Shown piece after piece: positions 1-9,152 of a DNA stretch of 64,000 nt; the first letter of the stretch is position 1; each line of letters begins with the position of its first letter. The translations under genes were made by a program, and so were the position numbers. The stretch spans positions 124,001-188,000 of the forward strand of contig NZ_CAUYTL010000002.1 of assembly GCF_963575615.1 (NCBI RefSeq), read 5' to 3'. Under the pieces are notes generated by a model, which saw only the letters and a program-made list of their open reading frames with translations, was not told the DNA's origin and did not search any database. This DNA comes from Listeria_A hofi (GTDB lineage: Bacteria > Bacillota > Bacilli > Lactobacillales > Listeriaceae).

Positions 1-46
1 TAAACAAAATTCTTATTGTATTTTAGATAGTGGATATCTTGGTTTT

Positions 47-75
47 TTGCTTTTGGTATCGTTTCTTGCTAAAAT
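47..75 (+). promoter_or_regulatory. Probable sigma-A promoter of iscS-mnmA
   Basis: A -35 box TTGCTT (47-52) and a -10 box TAAAAT (70-75) are separated by 17 nt and lie about 68 nt before the iscS start. This is the only good promoter-like pair seen ahead of the gene in the window. Sequence to the left is cut off, so an upstream operon partner cannot be excluded. Confidence 0.55.
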
Positions 76-142
76 AGGATAGATTATAAAAACATTTTTT
101 AAAGGCTAGTTGATAGTTTTTAATATAGAAAGAAGCGATTTT

Positions 143-1288
143 ATGATAGAACGTGTGTATTTAGATCATGCAGCGACTAGCCCTATTCATCCTGAGGTTG
201 TGCAGGCGATGCTGGCTAGTTTTACGAATAATTATGGCAATCCTTCTAGTATTCACTATGCAGGGAGAGATGCTAGGAAGGCGCTTGATGAGGCACGCGC
301 GATTGTGGCGCAGAGCATTGGAGCGGATGAGCGTGAGATTGTGTTTACGAGTGGCGGTACCGAGGGGGATAATGTCGCGCTAATTGGATCGGCGTATGCG
401 AATCGTGATCGTGGTAGACATATTATTACGACTGAAATCGAGCATCCAGCGGTTCTAGAGACGTGTCGCTTTTTGGAGACGCAAGGGTTTGATGTGACGT
501 ATTTACCGGTGGATAAGGATGGTATTATTTCTCTTGCGAACTTTGATGCCGCGCTTACAAGTGAGACGATTCTAGTTTCTGTGATGTATGGGAATAACGA
601 GGTTGGTTCGGTTCAGCCGATTCGGGCGATTGGTGAGCGGTTGGAGAAACACCAGGCGCTATTTCATACGGATGCGGTGCAGGCTTTTGGAATGTTTGAT
701 ATGGAGGTTGCGGAGCTTGGTGTGGATATGTTGACAGTGACGGCGCACAAGATTAATGGTCCGCGCGGAATTGGTTTTTTGTATGTTAAAAACGGGACGA
801 ATTTAGTGTATCCTTTTCATGGCGGGGAGCAGGAGCGCAAGCGTCGGGCTGGTACGGAAAATTTGCCAGGGATTTGTGGTATGGCTGAGGCTGTGCGCAT
901 TTCTTTGGAATCGAGGAAGCAGAAACGCTCTGATTTTAAGGATTATAAGCAGGTGTTCGTGGATACCTTTGCGGAGAGTGGGATTCTTTTTGAGGTTAAT
1001 GGTTCGCTTGAGAAGGGATTGCCGCAAGTTCTGAATGTGCGCTTCCCAGGCGTTTCGGTGGAGCAGTTGTTGATGAATTTGGATATGGCTGGAATCGCGG
1101 TTTCTAGTGGTTCAGCTTGTACGGCTGGTACGGTGGATCCGTCGCACGTCTTGGTGGCGCTTTTTGGGGCGGATCATGCAGGTGTACGCGAGTCGATTCG
1201 GATTAGTTTTGGCCTTGGTAATTCTTACGAGGAAATGGAGAAGGCGGCAAGTGAGATTGTAAAAGTGGTACAGCGACTTTGTAAGTGA
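143..1288 (+). CDS. iscS: Cysteine desulfurase, IscS/YrvO type
   Basis: This PLP enzyme removes sulfur from L-cysteine and passes it as a persulfide to an acceptor. The start is placed at ATG 143, giving 381 residues that begin MIERVYLDHAATS, as is usual for the family; a TTG at 110 would add 11 atypical residues. The PLP lysine is K203 in TAHKINGPRG. The persulfide cysteine is C326 in SSGSACTAGT. The next gene, 15 nt downstream, is mnmA, the same pairing as yrvO-trmU in Bacillus subtilis. The natural role is therefore sulfur supply for tRNA 2-thiolation rather than general Fe-S assembly; that specificity is inferred from context. Confidence 0.93.
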   Translation: MIERVYLDHAATSPIHPEVVQAMLASFTNNYGNPSSIHYAGRDARKALDEARAIVAQSIGADEREIVFTSGGTEGDNVALIGSAYANRDRGRHIITTEIEHPAVLETCRFLETQGFDVTYLPVDKDGIISLANFDAALTSETILVSVMYGNNEVGSVQPIRAIGERLEKHQALFHTDAVQAFGMFDMEVAELGVDMLTVTAHKINGPRGIGFLYVKNGTNLVYPFHGGEQERKRRAGTENLPGICGMAEAVRISLESRKQKRSDFKDYKQVFVDTFAESGILFEVNGSLEKGLPQVLNVRFPGVSVEQLLMNLDMAGIAVSSGSACTAGTVDPSHVLVALFGADHAGVRESIRISFGLGNSYEEMEKAASEIVKVVQRLCK

Positions 1289-1303
1289 AGAGGAGTAGTT
1301 AAA

Positions 1304-2413
1304 ATGGATAATAGTAAGACGCGAGTAGTTGTTGGCATGTCTGGCGGCGTGGACTCGTCGGTAACAGCTTATTTGCTGAAAAGGCAAGGCTATGATGTCA
1401 TCGGAATCTTTATGAAGAATTGGGATGATACGGATGAGTTTGGAATGTGCACGGCAACGGAGGATTACGAGGATGTAATTCGTGTGGCGAACCAAATTGG
1501 GATTCCGTATTATGCTGTTAATTTTGAAAAGGAATATTGGGATAAAGTGTTCACGTATTTCTTGGATGAGTATAAATTGGGTCGAACGCCAAATCCAGAC
1601 GTCATGTGTAATAAAGAAATTAAATTTAAGGCGTTTTTGGAACACGCGGAGAGTTTAGGTGCTGATTTTGTGGCGACGGGACATTATGCGCGTGTGGAAA
1701 CGATTGATAATGAGGTTAAAATGTTACGTGGTGTGGACCGGAATAAAGATCAGACATACTTCTTGAACCAGCTATCGCAAGCACAAATTTCAAAGGTGAT
1801 GTTCCCGCTTGGTGGGATGGAAAAGCCGGAAGTGCGTCGGATTGCGGAAGAGGCAGAGCTTGCAACAGCCGGCAAGAAGGATAGTACAGGGATTTGTTTC
1901 ATTGGAGAACGTAATTTCAAGCAATTTTTGAGTGAGTATTTGCCGGCACAACCTGGTGATATGAAGACGCTTGATGGGAAATTAATGGGTAAACATGATG
2001 GGTTGATGTATCATACGATTGGACAACGTCATGGCTTGGGTATTGGTGGAGACGGTGATCCGTGGTTTGTAGTTGGGAAGGATTTAGCGAATAATGTGTT
2101 ATTCGTGGAACAAGGTTTCCATCATGATAGCCTATATTCGGATTCACTTGTAGCAACGGATATGAGCTTCGTTTCGGATCGGCCTGTGGATGCAGTGTTC
2201 CATTGTACGGCAAAATTCCGTTATCGTCAGGAAGATGTTGGTGTAACGGTGCATTTGTTGGATGGGAATAAGGCGCATGTTGTGTTTGATGAGCCAGCTC
2301 GCGCGGTGACGCCAGGTCAAGCGCTCGTTCTTTACGATGGAGATGTTTGTTTAGGCGGGGGAACGATTGACGAGATTTATAGACAAGATGTGCCATTGCA
2401 ATATGTTGGATAA
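1304..2413 (+). CDS. mnmA: tRNA-specific 2-thiouridylase MnmA
   Basis: MnmA makes 2-thiouridine at the wobble position 34 of tRNAs for Lys, Glu and Gln. It adenylates the uridine and then transfers persulfide sulfur. The 369-residue length is typical. The PP-loop motif GMSGGVDSS is at residues 11-19. The two catalytic cysteines are visible at C102 (PDVMCNKE) and C198 (STGICFIGE). The start has a good ribosome site, AGAGGAG, 8 nt upstream. It is co-transcribed with iscS, its probable sulfur donor, and is followed by a strong terminator, so the two genes form a unit. Confidence 0.96.
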   Translation: MDNSKTRVVVGMSGGVDSSVTAYLLKRQGYDVIGIFMKNWDDTDEFGMCTATEDYEDVIRVANQIGIPYYAVNFEKEYWDKVFTYFLDEYKLGRTPNPDVMCNKEIKFKAFLEHAESLGADFVATGHYARVETIDNEVKMLRGVDRNKDQTYFLNQLSQAQISKVMFPLGGMEKPEVRRIAEEAELATAGKKDSTGICFIGERNFKQFLSEYLPAQPGDMKTLDGKLMGKHDGLMYHTIGQRHGLGIGGDGDPWFVVGKDLANNVLFVEQGFHHDSLYSDSLVATDMSFVSDRPVDAVFHCTAKFRYRQEDVGVTVHLLDGNKAHVVFDEPARAVTPGQALVLYDGDVCLGGGTIDEIYRQDVPLQYVG

Positions 2414-2421
2414 GAAATTTG

Positions 2422-2463
2422 AAAAAGAGTTTGGGATGGGATTATTCCCTGAACTCTTTTTTT
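2422..2463 (+). terminator. Rho-independent terminator after mnmA
   Basis: The stem AAAGAGTT-GGGA pairs with TTCCC-GAACTCTTT and is followed by a run of seven T. It ends the iscS-mnmA unit just before the next gene. Confidence 0.85.
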
Positions 2464-2488
2464 GATAAAGGATGAAAAGAGGATTCGG

Positions 2489-3214
2489 ATGAAAAAGACG
2501 TTATGGATTGTATTGGCTGTTCTTGTTTTGATTATTGGTGGTGCTTATTTTTACTTTAATACATCGCCGAGTCAGTTTGCAGAAGATGCTGGGAATTCCA
2601 CGAAAAAAGTGGATGTCGTAGATGATAGTGGCTTTTTGATGTTTGCTCCAATGAATCAGGATGTGAAGGAAAGCGTGATTTTTTATCCTGGTGCGTTCAT
2701 TGATGCGCTCAGTTATGCTCCAATGGCAAAAGGGCTTGCGAATGCAGGTTATAAGGTGTACATTGCTGAAATGCCGCTTGATTTAGCTGTTTTTGGGAAA
2801 AATAAGGCAGCAGATATTATTGATAGTCATGAAGATGAGCATTTTGTGATTGGTGGTCATTCGCTGGGCGGTGCGATGGCGGCGCGGTTTGCTCATGACA
2901 ATATGGATGAATTGGACGGTATTTTCTTTTTAGCAAGTTATTCAGACGAGAAGGGAACGCTTGCAAAAGCTCCGTTTTCGGCATTGTCGATTACTGCGAC
3001 GAAGGATGGCGTGCTTAATTGGGATACATACGAAAAGAACAAGCGATATTTGCCAGAGAAAACGACTTTTGTATCAATAAAAGGCGGAAACCATGCGCAA
3101 TTTGGGGCTTATGGAAAACAGCATGGTGATGGTAATGCCTCAATTAGTGTCGAGGAGCAGACAAACGAAACCGTGGCGGCGCTAAAAACGTGGTTGGCTG
3201 TTGCGGTAAAATAG
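2489..3214 (+). CDS. Membrane-anchored alpha/beta hydrolase
   Basis: This is a 241-residue protein with one N-terminal hydrophobic segment (about residues 5-22) that acts as a signal anchor, followed by an extracellular alpha/beta hydrolase domain. The nucleophile elbow GGHSLGGA is clear, and a C-terminal GGNHAQFG supplies the likely catalytic histidine. The family resembles Abhydrolase_5 (PF12695) small lipase/esterase-like proteins; the substrate cannot be read from sequence. ATG 2489 is chosen because AAGAGG lies 6 nt before it; a TTG at 2462 falls inside the upstream terminator tail. It is 12 nt from the TPR gene and probably co-transcribed with it and recD2. Confidence 0.8.
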   Translation: MKKTLWIVLAVLVLIIGGAYFYFNTSPSQFAEDAGNSTKKVDVVDDSGFLMFAPMNQDVKESVIFYPGAFIDALSYAPMAKGLANAGYKVYIAEMPLDLAVFGKNKAADIIDSHEDEHFVIGGHSLGGAMAARFAHDNMDELDGIFFLASYSDEKGTLAKAPFSALSITATKDGVLNWDTYEKNKRYLPEKTTFVSIKGGNHAQFGAYGKQHGDGNASISVEEQTNETVAALKTWLAVAVK

Positions 3215-3226
3215 GAGGAAAAAAGC

Positions 3227-3898
3227 ATGATGGATAAAAATGCACAAGGTATCGAAGCGATGCAAAAGAATGATTTAGAGACGGCAGTGCGTCTTTTTAC
3301 GGAGGTTATTGAGGAGCACCCGAATGATCCGGTTGGGTTCATTAATTTCGGAAATGTGTTGCTTTCGATGGATGATTTTGAGCGTGCCGAGCGTTTTTTT
3401 GAGCGGGGAATTGAGTTGGATAATAAAGCTTCGGCGGCTTATTATAGTTTAGGAAATTTGTATTATGTGCTGGAACGCTACAAAGACGCAGCAAAGCAAT
3501 TTGAACAAGCGATTGCTGCTGGACTGGATTCGGCGGATGTTTATTTCATGATTGGGATGAGTTTCACGCAGATGGATGAAAATTTGTTGGCGATTCCTTA
3601 TTTGATGCGTTCAGTGGAATTGGCGCCTGATGAGGTGGAGGCTGCTTTCCAGTATGGGATTGCCTTGGCGAAATCGGACTTGTTTGAGGATGCGATTGGG
3701 GCGCTTGAGCGTGTATTGATGTTGAAACCAGATGATGCCGATGCGCTTTACAATATCGGTGCTGCTTACTTAGCTTGGCAAGGCGATTTAGTGATTGGAA
3801 AAAGTTACTTTGAGAAAGCTGTGGCGAGCGATGAGAATCATGAGTTAGCAGCAAATGCGCTGGCGGCCATTCAAGATTTAGAGGCAAGCGGCAAATAA
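3227..3898 (+). CDS. Tetratricopeptide repeat protein, YrrB-like
   Basis: The 223-residue protein is made almost wholly of 34-residue TPR units, about six, with the usual G-Y-A spacing (for example SAAYYSLGNLYYVLERYKDA). It has no signal peptide or membrane segment, so it is probably a cytoplasmic scaffold. The start is ATG 3227 or the immediately following ATG 3230, both behind AGGAGG. A TPR gene sits between mnmA and recD2 in Bacillus (yrrB) and Listeria, so the position is conserved. The binding partner is unknown. Confidence 0.85.
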   Translation: MMDKNAQGIEAMQKNDLETAVRLFTEVIEEHPNDPVGFINFGNVLLSMDDFERAERFFERGIELDNKASAAYYSLGNLYYVLERYKDAAKQFEQAIAAGLDSADVYFMIGMSFTQMDENLLAIPYLMRSVELAPDEVEAAFQYGIALAKSDLFEDAIGALERVLMLKPDDADALYNIGAAYLAWQGDLVIGKSYFEKAVASDENHELAANALAAIQDLEASGK

Positions 3899-3930
3899 GA
3901 TAGACATAGGATTGCGAAGGAGGTGGGAAA

Positions 3931-6324
3931 ATGGACACGCAAGAAACGTTGGGATTGCTCGGTGAGAACGAGGAACTGTATATGAAAGGACTTGTGATGT
4001 CGACAATTTTTCATAATAGCGACAACTTGTTTTCAGTGATAAGGATTCAGGTGCAGGATACGAATACGACATGGGACGAGAAGGATATTGTTGTGACGGG
4101 CTTTTTTCCTGCCCTTCATGAGCAAGAGGCGTACATATTTCACGGTAAATTAATGGATCATGCCAAATTTGGTCAGCAGTTTAAGGCGGACCGATTCAGA
4201 AAAGAGATGCCACAGACGAAGCAAGGGTTGGTGCAGTATTTATCGGGAGAACTTTTTAAAGGAATCGGTAAAAAGACAGCGGAACGTGTCGTGGAAACGC
4301 TTGGCGAGGATGCTATTAGCCGGATTTTGTCTGATCCGTCGCTACTTCAAGAGGTGCCACGTTTGCCACTTGCGACGGCGGAGAGTTTGCTGGAATCGTT
4401 GCGTGAGAATCAAGGGTTGGAACATATTATGGTGAGTTTGAATGAGTATGGGTTTGGGCCGCAACTCTCGATGAAAATTTTTCAGGCGTATAAGCAAGAT
4501 ACGCTGAATGTTTTAGAAAATAATCCTTATAAGCTAATTGAAGATGTGAAGGGAATTGGGTTTAATCGTGCGGATGAGTTGGGACGCAAACTTGGACTTG
4601 GTGGAAATCATTATTCGCGTTTGCAGGCAGCGATTTTGTACATGTTGGAGCAGGAGTCATTGCAGCAAGGTAACGTATTTATGGAGCGGGAAGTTTTGCT
4701 GGAGACGGTAACGCAACTACTTGAGAGTAGTGAACCAGTTCGGATTGAGCAAGAACAATTGACGAAGCAGTTGCTGGCTCTTGAGGAAGATATGAAGGTG
4801 ATGACGGAGAACACGCGGGTGTATGTGCCATCGCTTTATTTTGCGGAGGCTGGGTTTGCGGCGCACGTGAAAAGAATGATGCGGCAAAAGGAGTACGAGG
4901 AACTTTTTCCAAAATCAGAGTTTTATATCGCGCTCGGTGAATTGGAGGATCGGATTGGTGTGTCTTACGGGGAAACCCAGAAGGTGGCGCTTGAGCAAGC
5001 ATTGATGTCGCCGATGCTTATTTTGACTGGTGGGCCTGGTACCGGGAAAACGACTGTTATTAAAGGGATTGTGGAGCTTTATGCCGAGTTAAATGGTGTT
5101 AATTTGGATCCGATGTCGTATAAGGATGGGCAGAAATTGCCGATTTTGTTGGCAGCACCGACGGGACGTGCGGCGAAACGAATGACGGAATCGACTGGAT
5201 TGCCTGCGATGACGATCCACCGACTGCTAGGAATGAACGGGCAGGAGCAGTTGGACGATGATAATGAGCGTTCGATTGAAGGGAAATTACTGATTATTGA
5301 TGAGATGTCAATGGTTGATATTTGGCTTGCGAATCAGCTTTTTCGGGCTTTGCCAGCGCACATGCAAGTGATTTTGGTAGGAGATCAGGATCAATTGCCA
5401 TCTGTTGGGCCGGGGCAAGTTTTGAAAGATATGTTGCGATCAAACGAGATTCCTACCGTTGAGTTAACAGATATTTATCGGCAGGAAGACGGTTCATCGA
5501 TTATTGAGCTTGCGCATGATATTCGCCAAGGGTTTTTGCCAGCGACATTCACGAAAAATAGCACGGATCGGTCGTTTTTCCACTGTACGGTGAATCAGAT
5601 TGCCGAAGTCGTGGAAAAAGTTGTAGAGAACGCGAAGAAAAAAGGATTTCGCGCGAAAGATATCCAAGTTTTGGCGCCGATGTATCGTGGACCTGCCGGA
5701 ATTGATATTTTAAATCGCAAAATGCAGGAAATTTTTAATGCGAACCCGGATGGAAAACGTAAAGAAGTGAAATTTGGCGATATTGTTTTTCGGATTGGAG
5801 ATCGGGTATTGCAACTGGTGAATCAGCCGGAGAAGAACGTTTTTAATGGAGATTTTGGTGAGATTGTCTCGATTATTTATGCGAAGGAGAACACGGAGAA
5901 ACAGGATATGGTTGTTGTGCAGTTTGATCAGACGGAGGTCGAGTATTTTAGGCAGGAGTTTGGCCAATTGACGCACGCGTATTGTTGTTCGATTCATAAG
6001 GCGCAGGGGAGTGAGTTTCCGATTGTGATTATGCCGGTGGTGCGTAGTTATTACCGGATGTTGCGACGCGATATTTTGTATACAGCGGTGACTCGGAGCA
6101 AGCAGTTTTTGATTATTTGCGGGGAAGAGGATGCGTTTCGGATGGGCGTCGAGCGGATTGATGAGGAGAAGCGGAATACGACGCTGTATGAACGGTTGCT
6201 GAGTGAGGAAGATATATTGACAACAGTGAGCAATCGGAAGTTGTTGACGGAGGAGAATTGGATGACGATTGATCCGATGATTGGGATGGAGAGTATCACA
6301 CCTTACCAGTTTATGCGCGCTTAG
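3931..6324 (+). CDS. recD2: ATP-dependent 5'-3' DNA helicase RecD2
   Basis: This is a superfamily 1B helicase of the RecD2 type, which acts without RecBC and takes part in DNA repair and replication-fork maintenance. It has 797 residues. The N-terminal third is the RecD2 extension with helix-hairpin-helix repeats (KGIGKKTAERV, then RLPLATAESLL, then KGIGFNRADELG). The motor follows, with Walker A GGPGTGKTT (K373), Walker B LIIDEMSMVD, motif III LVGDQDQLPSVGPG and the UvrD-like C-terminal motif AYCCSIHKAQGSEF. The ribosome site GGAGGTGG is strong. It lies 32 nt after the TPR gene in the same direction. Confidence 0.95.
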   Translation: MDTQETLGLLGENEELYMKGLVMSTIFHNSDNLFSVIRIQVQDTNTTWDEKDIVVTGFFPALHEQEAYIFHGKLMDHAKFGQQFKADRFRKEMPQTKQGLVQYLSGELFKGIGKKTAERVVETLGEDAISRILSDPSLLQEVPRLPLATAESLLESLRENQGLEHIMVSLNEYGFGPQLSMKIFQAYKQDTLNVLENNPYKLIEDVKGIGFNRADELGRKLGLGGNHYSRLQAAILYMLEQESLQQGNVFMEREVLLETVTQLLESSEPVRIEQEQLTKQLLALEEDMKVMTENTRVYVPSLYFAEAGFAAHVKRMMRQKEYEELFPKSEFYIALGELEDRIGVSYGETQKVALEQALMSPMLILTGGPGTGKTTVIKGIVELYAELNGVNLDPMSYKDGQKLPILLAAPTGRAAKRMTESTGLPAMTIHRLLGMNGQEQLDDDNERSIEGKLLIIDEMSMVDIWLANQLFRALPAHMQVILVGDQDQLPSVGPGQVLKDMLRSNEIPTVELTDIYRQEDGSSIIELAHDIRQGFLPATFTKNSTDRSFFHCTVNQIAEVVEKVVENAKKKGFRAKDIQVLAPMYRGPAGIDILNRKMQEIFNANPDGKRKEVKFGDIVFRIGDRVLQLVNQPEKNVFNGDFGEIVSIIYAKENTEKQDMVVVQFDQTEVEYFRQEFGQLTHAYCCSIHKAQGSEFPIVIMPVVRSYYRMLRRDILYTAVTRSKQFLIICGEEDAFRMGVERIDEEKRNTTLYERLLSEEDILTTVSNRKLLTEENWMTIDPMIGMESITPYQFMRA

Positions 6325-6332
6325 GGAGGGGC

Positions 6333-6689
6333 ATGAAAATGGAAATTCAGAAATTAGAAAGTGATGGCATTGCTCAGGTTAAGAACGATGAGGTTATAAT
6401 AAGAGATGCGGCGTCGATGTTGGATTTTGTGATGAGTGTGCTGTATGAGACGACGTATCGTAAAATTGTTATTGATAAGCAGATAATTTTGGAGGATTTT
6501 TTTGATCTCAAGACAGGATTATTAGGCGACGCATTTCAAAAATTGGTAACATACCAGCTGAAAATGGCGATAGTTGGCGATTTTTCGATGTATAGTGAGA
6601 ATTTTAAAGATTACATGTATGAGAGTAATAAGGGGAGTCATGTTTATTTTGTCGCGACTGTGGAAGGTGCGGTTGAGAAATTGAGATGA
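6333..6689 (+). CDS. DUF4180 family protein
   Basis: This is a 118-residue soluble protein with no signal peptide. It matches my memory of DUF4180 (PF13788): an N-terminal strand-rich part, a segment with IVIDKQIILEDFFDLKTG, and a C-terminal EN-F-DYMYESNKG stretch. The function is unknown. The start ATG 6333 sits 3 nt after GGGAGGGG, so ATG 6339 two codons later, with better spacing, may be used instead. It begins 8 nt after recD2 and is the last gene of that unit. I do not recall it at this position in L. monocytogenes, so it may be accessory. Confidence 0.7.
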   Translation: MKMEIQKLESDGIAQVKNDEVIIRDAASMLDFVMSVLYETTYRKIVIDKQIILEDFFDLKTGLLGDAFQKLVTYQLKMAIVGDFSMYSENFKDYMYESNKGSHVYFVATVEGAVEKLR

Positions 6690-6800
6690 GAAACAGTGGA
6701 ATTACGTCTTGCCTGGAAAATGGGTGAGGCGTTTTTATGCATAATTTGTGATATAATGTTTTTTTGTAAAGGCCAATAAAGGAGTATAAAATACTAATTA

Positions 6801-6850
6801 AAACAACCAAACCTAACTAGATTTTGAGCTACCAGGTTTGGTTGTTTTTT
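6801..6850. terminator. Bidirectional terminator between DUF4180 gene and histidine kinase gene
   Basis: A near-perfect 14-bp stem (AAACAACCAAACCT, 6801-6814, with AGGTTTGGTTGTTT, 6834-6847) is followed by T on the plus strand. On the minus strand the flank AATTAGTATTTTAT is also T-rich. It serves two convergent genes. Its loop contains AGCTACCAG, which recurs in the terminator at 11347. Confidence 0.85.
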
Positions 6851-8283
6851 CAATTATCCACAAAAAACGGCAATTTAATCGTAAATGTCGTCCCTTCACC
6901 GGCCACGCTATGCACGCTAACCTCACCATCATGATAACTAATCAATTGCTTCACAATTGACAGCCCAATGCCGGATTCGCCGAACTTCGTGCTCGTCCGT
7001 GACATATCGGCTTTATAGAAGCGATCCCAAATCTGCTCAACTTCGGATTCATCCATGCCAATTCCTGTGTCGCTAATCTCAAAAATCGTTTCTTTATATT
7101 CCTGCCTCGCTGATAGAGTAATCGTGCCGTTTTCGGTAAATTGGATGCTGTTTTTCACAATATTAATGAAAACTTGCATCAATCGGTCGTAATCTGCAAA
7201 AACTTGGACGGACTCTCGTGTATCCACTATAATCTGATTGCCTTTATTTTCAGCAGTTAGTTGTAGTTGGTCCTTGATAATTGCTAAAAATTCATGTGCT
7301 TCAAATGTCGTCTTTTGAAGTTGAATCTGATTCGAACGAATGCGCTCATAATCGAGGTTCTCATTCACCAGCCGCGCTAGACGCCGAGCTTCGGTATCAA
7401 TCAACGCGATACAGCGATCCGTTTCACTTTTCGGGATAATATCGTTTACTAAGCCTTCTGTCAAGCCACTGATTGTTGTGAGTGGTGTGCGCATTTCATG
7501 GGAAACATCGGCGATAAACTGGCGGCGACGCTTTTCTTGGCGCTCAATCTCAATCGCGGATTCTTCCAGCGTTTGCGTCATCTTATTAAAATCACCAGCG
7601 AGCGCGCCAATCTCATCAATTGAACTTTCCTTCAAGCGCACACTGTAATTACCTTTAATGACTTCTTTCGTCGCAGAGCTCAGTTTACGGAAACGATTCA
7701 CTTGTAGTTTCGCAATAATCGCGCTCAAAATAAGAGCAATCGTAATCGAAATAAGAATCGTATAGAAAACGTACCAATTAATTTTGCCAATGACTTTCTC
7801 AGTACCGCTAATTGGCGATGTGAGCATGATTCCACCGGCAAATACGCCATTTTGCTCAATTGGAATGCTCACGCGCGTCAACTGCTCGTTAAATCGTGTG
7901 TCCATGAGCGTCGAAACTGTTTTACCTTCTTGCAATTCTTTCCACTCATCAGTCTTTAAATGGAAATCAGCAGGAAGCGGGCGATTGGTTTGTGGATAAA
8001 CAATCGCAGCGGTGTTATCAAAAATCACATAATGAATGTTTTTTACGCCTAAAATTTGCTGATACGTCTGTAAAATCGGATTTCCCGTTTCCCGGTCTGA
8101 CATATTTTGGACACCGTTCGCAATTTCTTCCCCATACGCCGTCAAATCAGCCACTTGCGTTTGATACAAATAATCCTTCATAAAATGTGAAATGAGTAGG
8201 CCAATCATCAAGCAAGCGACGAACAAAATAATAAACTGTGTCAAAAAAAGCTGGTAAAAGTATTTAAATTTCATGCGAATCAT
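6850..8283 (-). CDS. Sensor histidine kinase of a two-component system
   Basis: This is a 477-residue membrane kinase. Transmembrane helix 1 is near residues 10-34, an extracellular sensor of about 130 residues follows, and helix 2 is near 168-190. Then come a HAMP linker, a HisKA domain with VSHEMRTPL (phospho-acceptor H262) and a HATPase domain with N box VFINIVKNSIQF, G1 DTGIGM and G2 GIGLSIVKQL. The large extracellular loop separates it from BceS-type intramembrane sensors. The gene starts with an ATGA overlap with the regulator gene, so the two are translationally coupled. It is divergent from an ABC transporter that it probably controls. The signal is unknown. Confidence 0.92.
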   Translation of the reverse strand: MIRMKFKYFYQLFLTQFIILFVACLMIGLLISHFMKDYLYQTQVADLTAYGEEIANGVQNMSDRETGNPILQTYQQILGVKNIHYVIFDNTAAIVYPQTNRPLPADFHLKTDEWKELQEGKTVSTLMDTRFNEQLTRVSIPIEQNGVFAGGIMLTSPISGTEKVIGKINWYVFYTILISITIALILSAIIAKLQVNRFRKLSSATKEVIKGNYSVRLKESSIDEIGALAGDFNKMTQTLEESAIEIERQEKRRRQFIADVSHEMRTPLTTISGLTEGLVNDIIPKSETDRCIALIDTEARRLARLVNENLDYERIRSNQIQLQKTTFEAHEFLAIIKDQLQLTAENKGNQIIVDTRESVQVFADYDRLMQVFINIVKNSIQFTENGTITLSARQEYKETIFEISDTGIGMDESEVEQIWDRFYKADMSRTSTKFGESGIGLSIVKQLISYHDGEVSVHSVAGEGTTFTIKLPFFVDN

Positions 8284-8996
8284 TCCGTTTCATCGAATTT
8301 ATAACCAACGCCCCATATTGTATGAAGAAACGGATGTGTATCCGTCGCGATTTTCTGTCGCAATCGTTTAATGTGAACGTCCACTGTGCGCTCATCCCCA
8401 TAAAACTGGTAACCCCAAACATGTTCTAACAGTTGCTCCCGAGAGAAGACCTGGCGTGGATGCTGCATCAAAAAGTATAACAAATCAAATTCTTTCGGTG
8501 TTAATGCTTCCAGTAATCGCCCCTCAAAATAAATTTCCCGCGTCTTTTTACTAATTTTGAAATAGTTCGTTTCTAAAATATCATTATCGGCAGGTTTTGC
8601 TGATGTATCAACGGTTTGGCCTTTACGACGCGTCACAGCTTTAATTCGCGCCATCAATGTTAGCGGGCTAAACGGCTTTGTCACGTAATCATCTGCTCCA
8701 ATTTCCAGGCCTAGTACTTGATCTGACTCGGACTCTTTCGCTGTCAAAATAATAATTGGGACATCACTCGTCTCACGAATTTTGTGGCAAATTGTCATTC
8801 CGTCCATTCCTGGCAGCATTAAATCGATAATGACGATGTCCCAATTCTCCTTGCCAAACGTCTCGAATCCTTCCAAACCATCATGTACAAATGTAGCGTC
8901 TATCTTTTCCTTCATAAAAAACATTTCAATCATCGTACAAACACTGACATTATCTTCAATCATTAATAATTTCATCGTTTTTTGCCTCTCTCTCAT
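8280..8996 (-). CDS. OmpR-family response regulator
   Basis: This 238-residue DNA-binding regulator has a receiver domain with phospho-acceptor D58 in VIIDLMLPGMDG, conserved T in ILTAKES and K in YVTKPFSP. It is followed by a winged-helix domain containing LTPKEFDLLYFL and ERTVDVHIKRLRQKI. Two starts are possible: ATG 8996 behind AAGGGAGAG, or ATG 8975 behind GAGAGG, which gives the more usual N-terminus MKLLMIEDN. The partner kinase overlaps its stop codon. L. monocytogenes, as I recall, has the same regulator-kinase pair beside an ABC pair just before alaS. Confidence 0.93.
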   Translation of the reverse strand: MRERQKTMKLLMIEDNVSVCTMIEMFFMKEKIDATFVHDGLEGFETFGKENWDIVIIDLMLPGMDGMTICHKIRETSDVPIIILTAKESESDQVLGLEIGADDYVTKPFSPLTLMARIKAVTRRKGQTVDTSAKPADNDILETNYFKISKKTREIYFEGRLLEALTPKEFDLLYFLMQHPRQVFSREQLLEHVWGYQFYGDERTVDVHIKRLRQKIATDTHPFLHTIWGVGYKFDETE

Positions 8997-9087
8997 TAAA
9001 GCTCTCCCTTAAAATTAGACTATATTCACCATGAAATCAAGCTAAATAATGTTTTTCGCAAAAGTTTAAAATCCCGCACACAATTTG

Positions 9088-9119
9088 TTCATATTTTTTT
9101 CACACCTAGCGTCTAATCT
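9088..9119 (+). promoter_or_regulatory. Candidate response-regulator site and promoter of the ABC transporter
   Basis: Two TTCA half-sites (9088-9091 and 9099-9102) are spaced 11 bp start to start, one helical turn, as OmpR-family regulators prefer. They lie where the -35 box of a promoter with -10 TAATCT (9114-9119) would be, and no good -35 consensus is present. This fits an activator-dependent promoter. It is an inference from pattern only. Confidence 0.35.
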
Positions 9120-9152
9120 ATAGAAAGAGCAAGACGAAATGGAGGAAACGAT

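Noticed and set aside
1112..1645. 177-codon open frame on the minus strand across iscS and mnmA
   Set aside because: It lies antisense to two clear enzymes, has no ribosome site, and its composition is what the complement of those genes would give.
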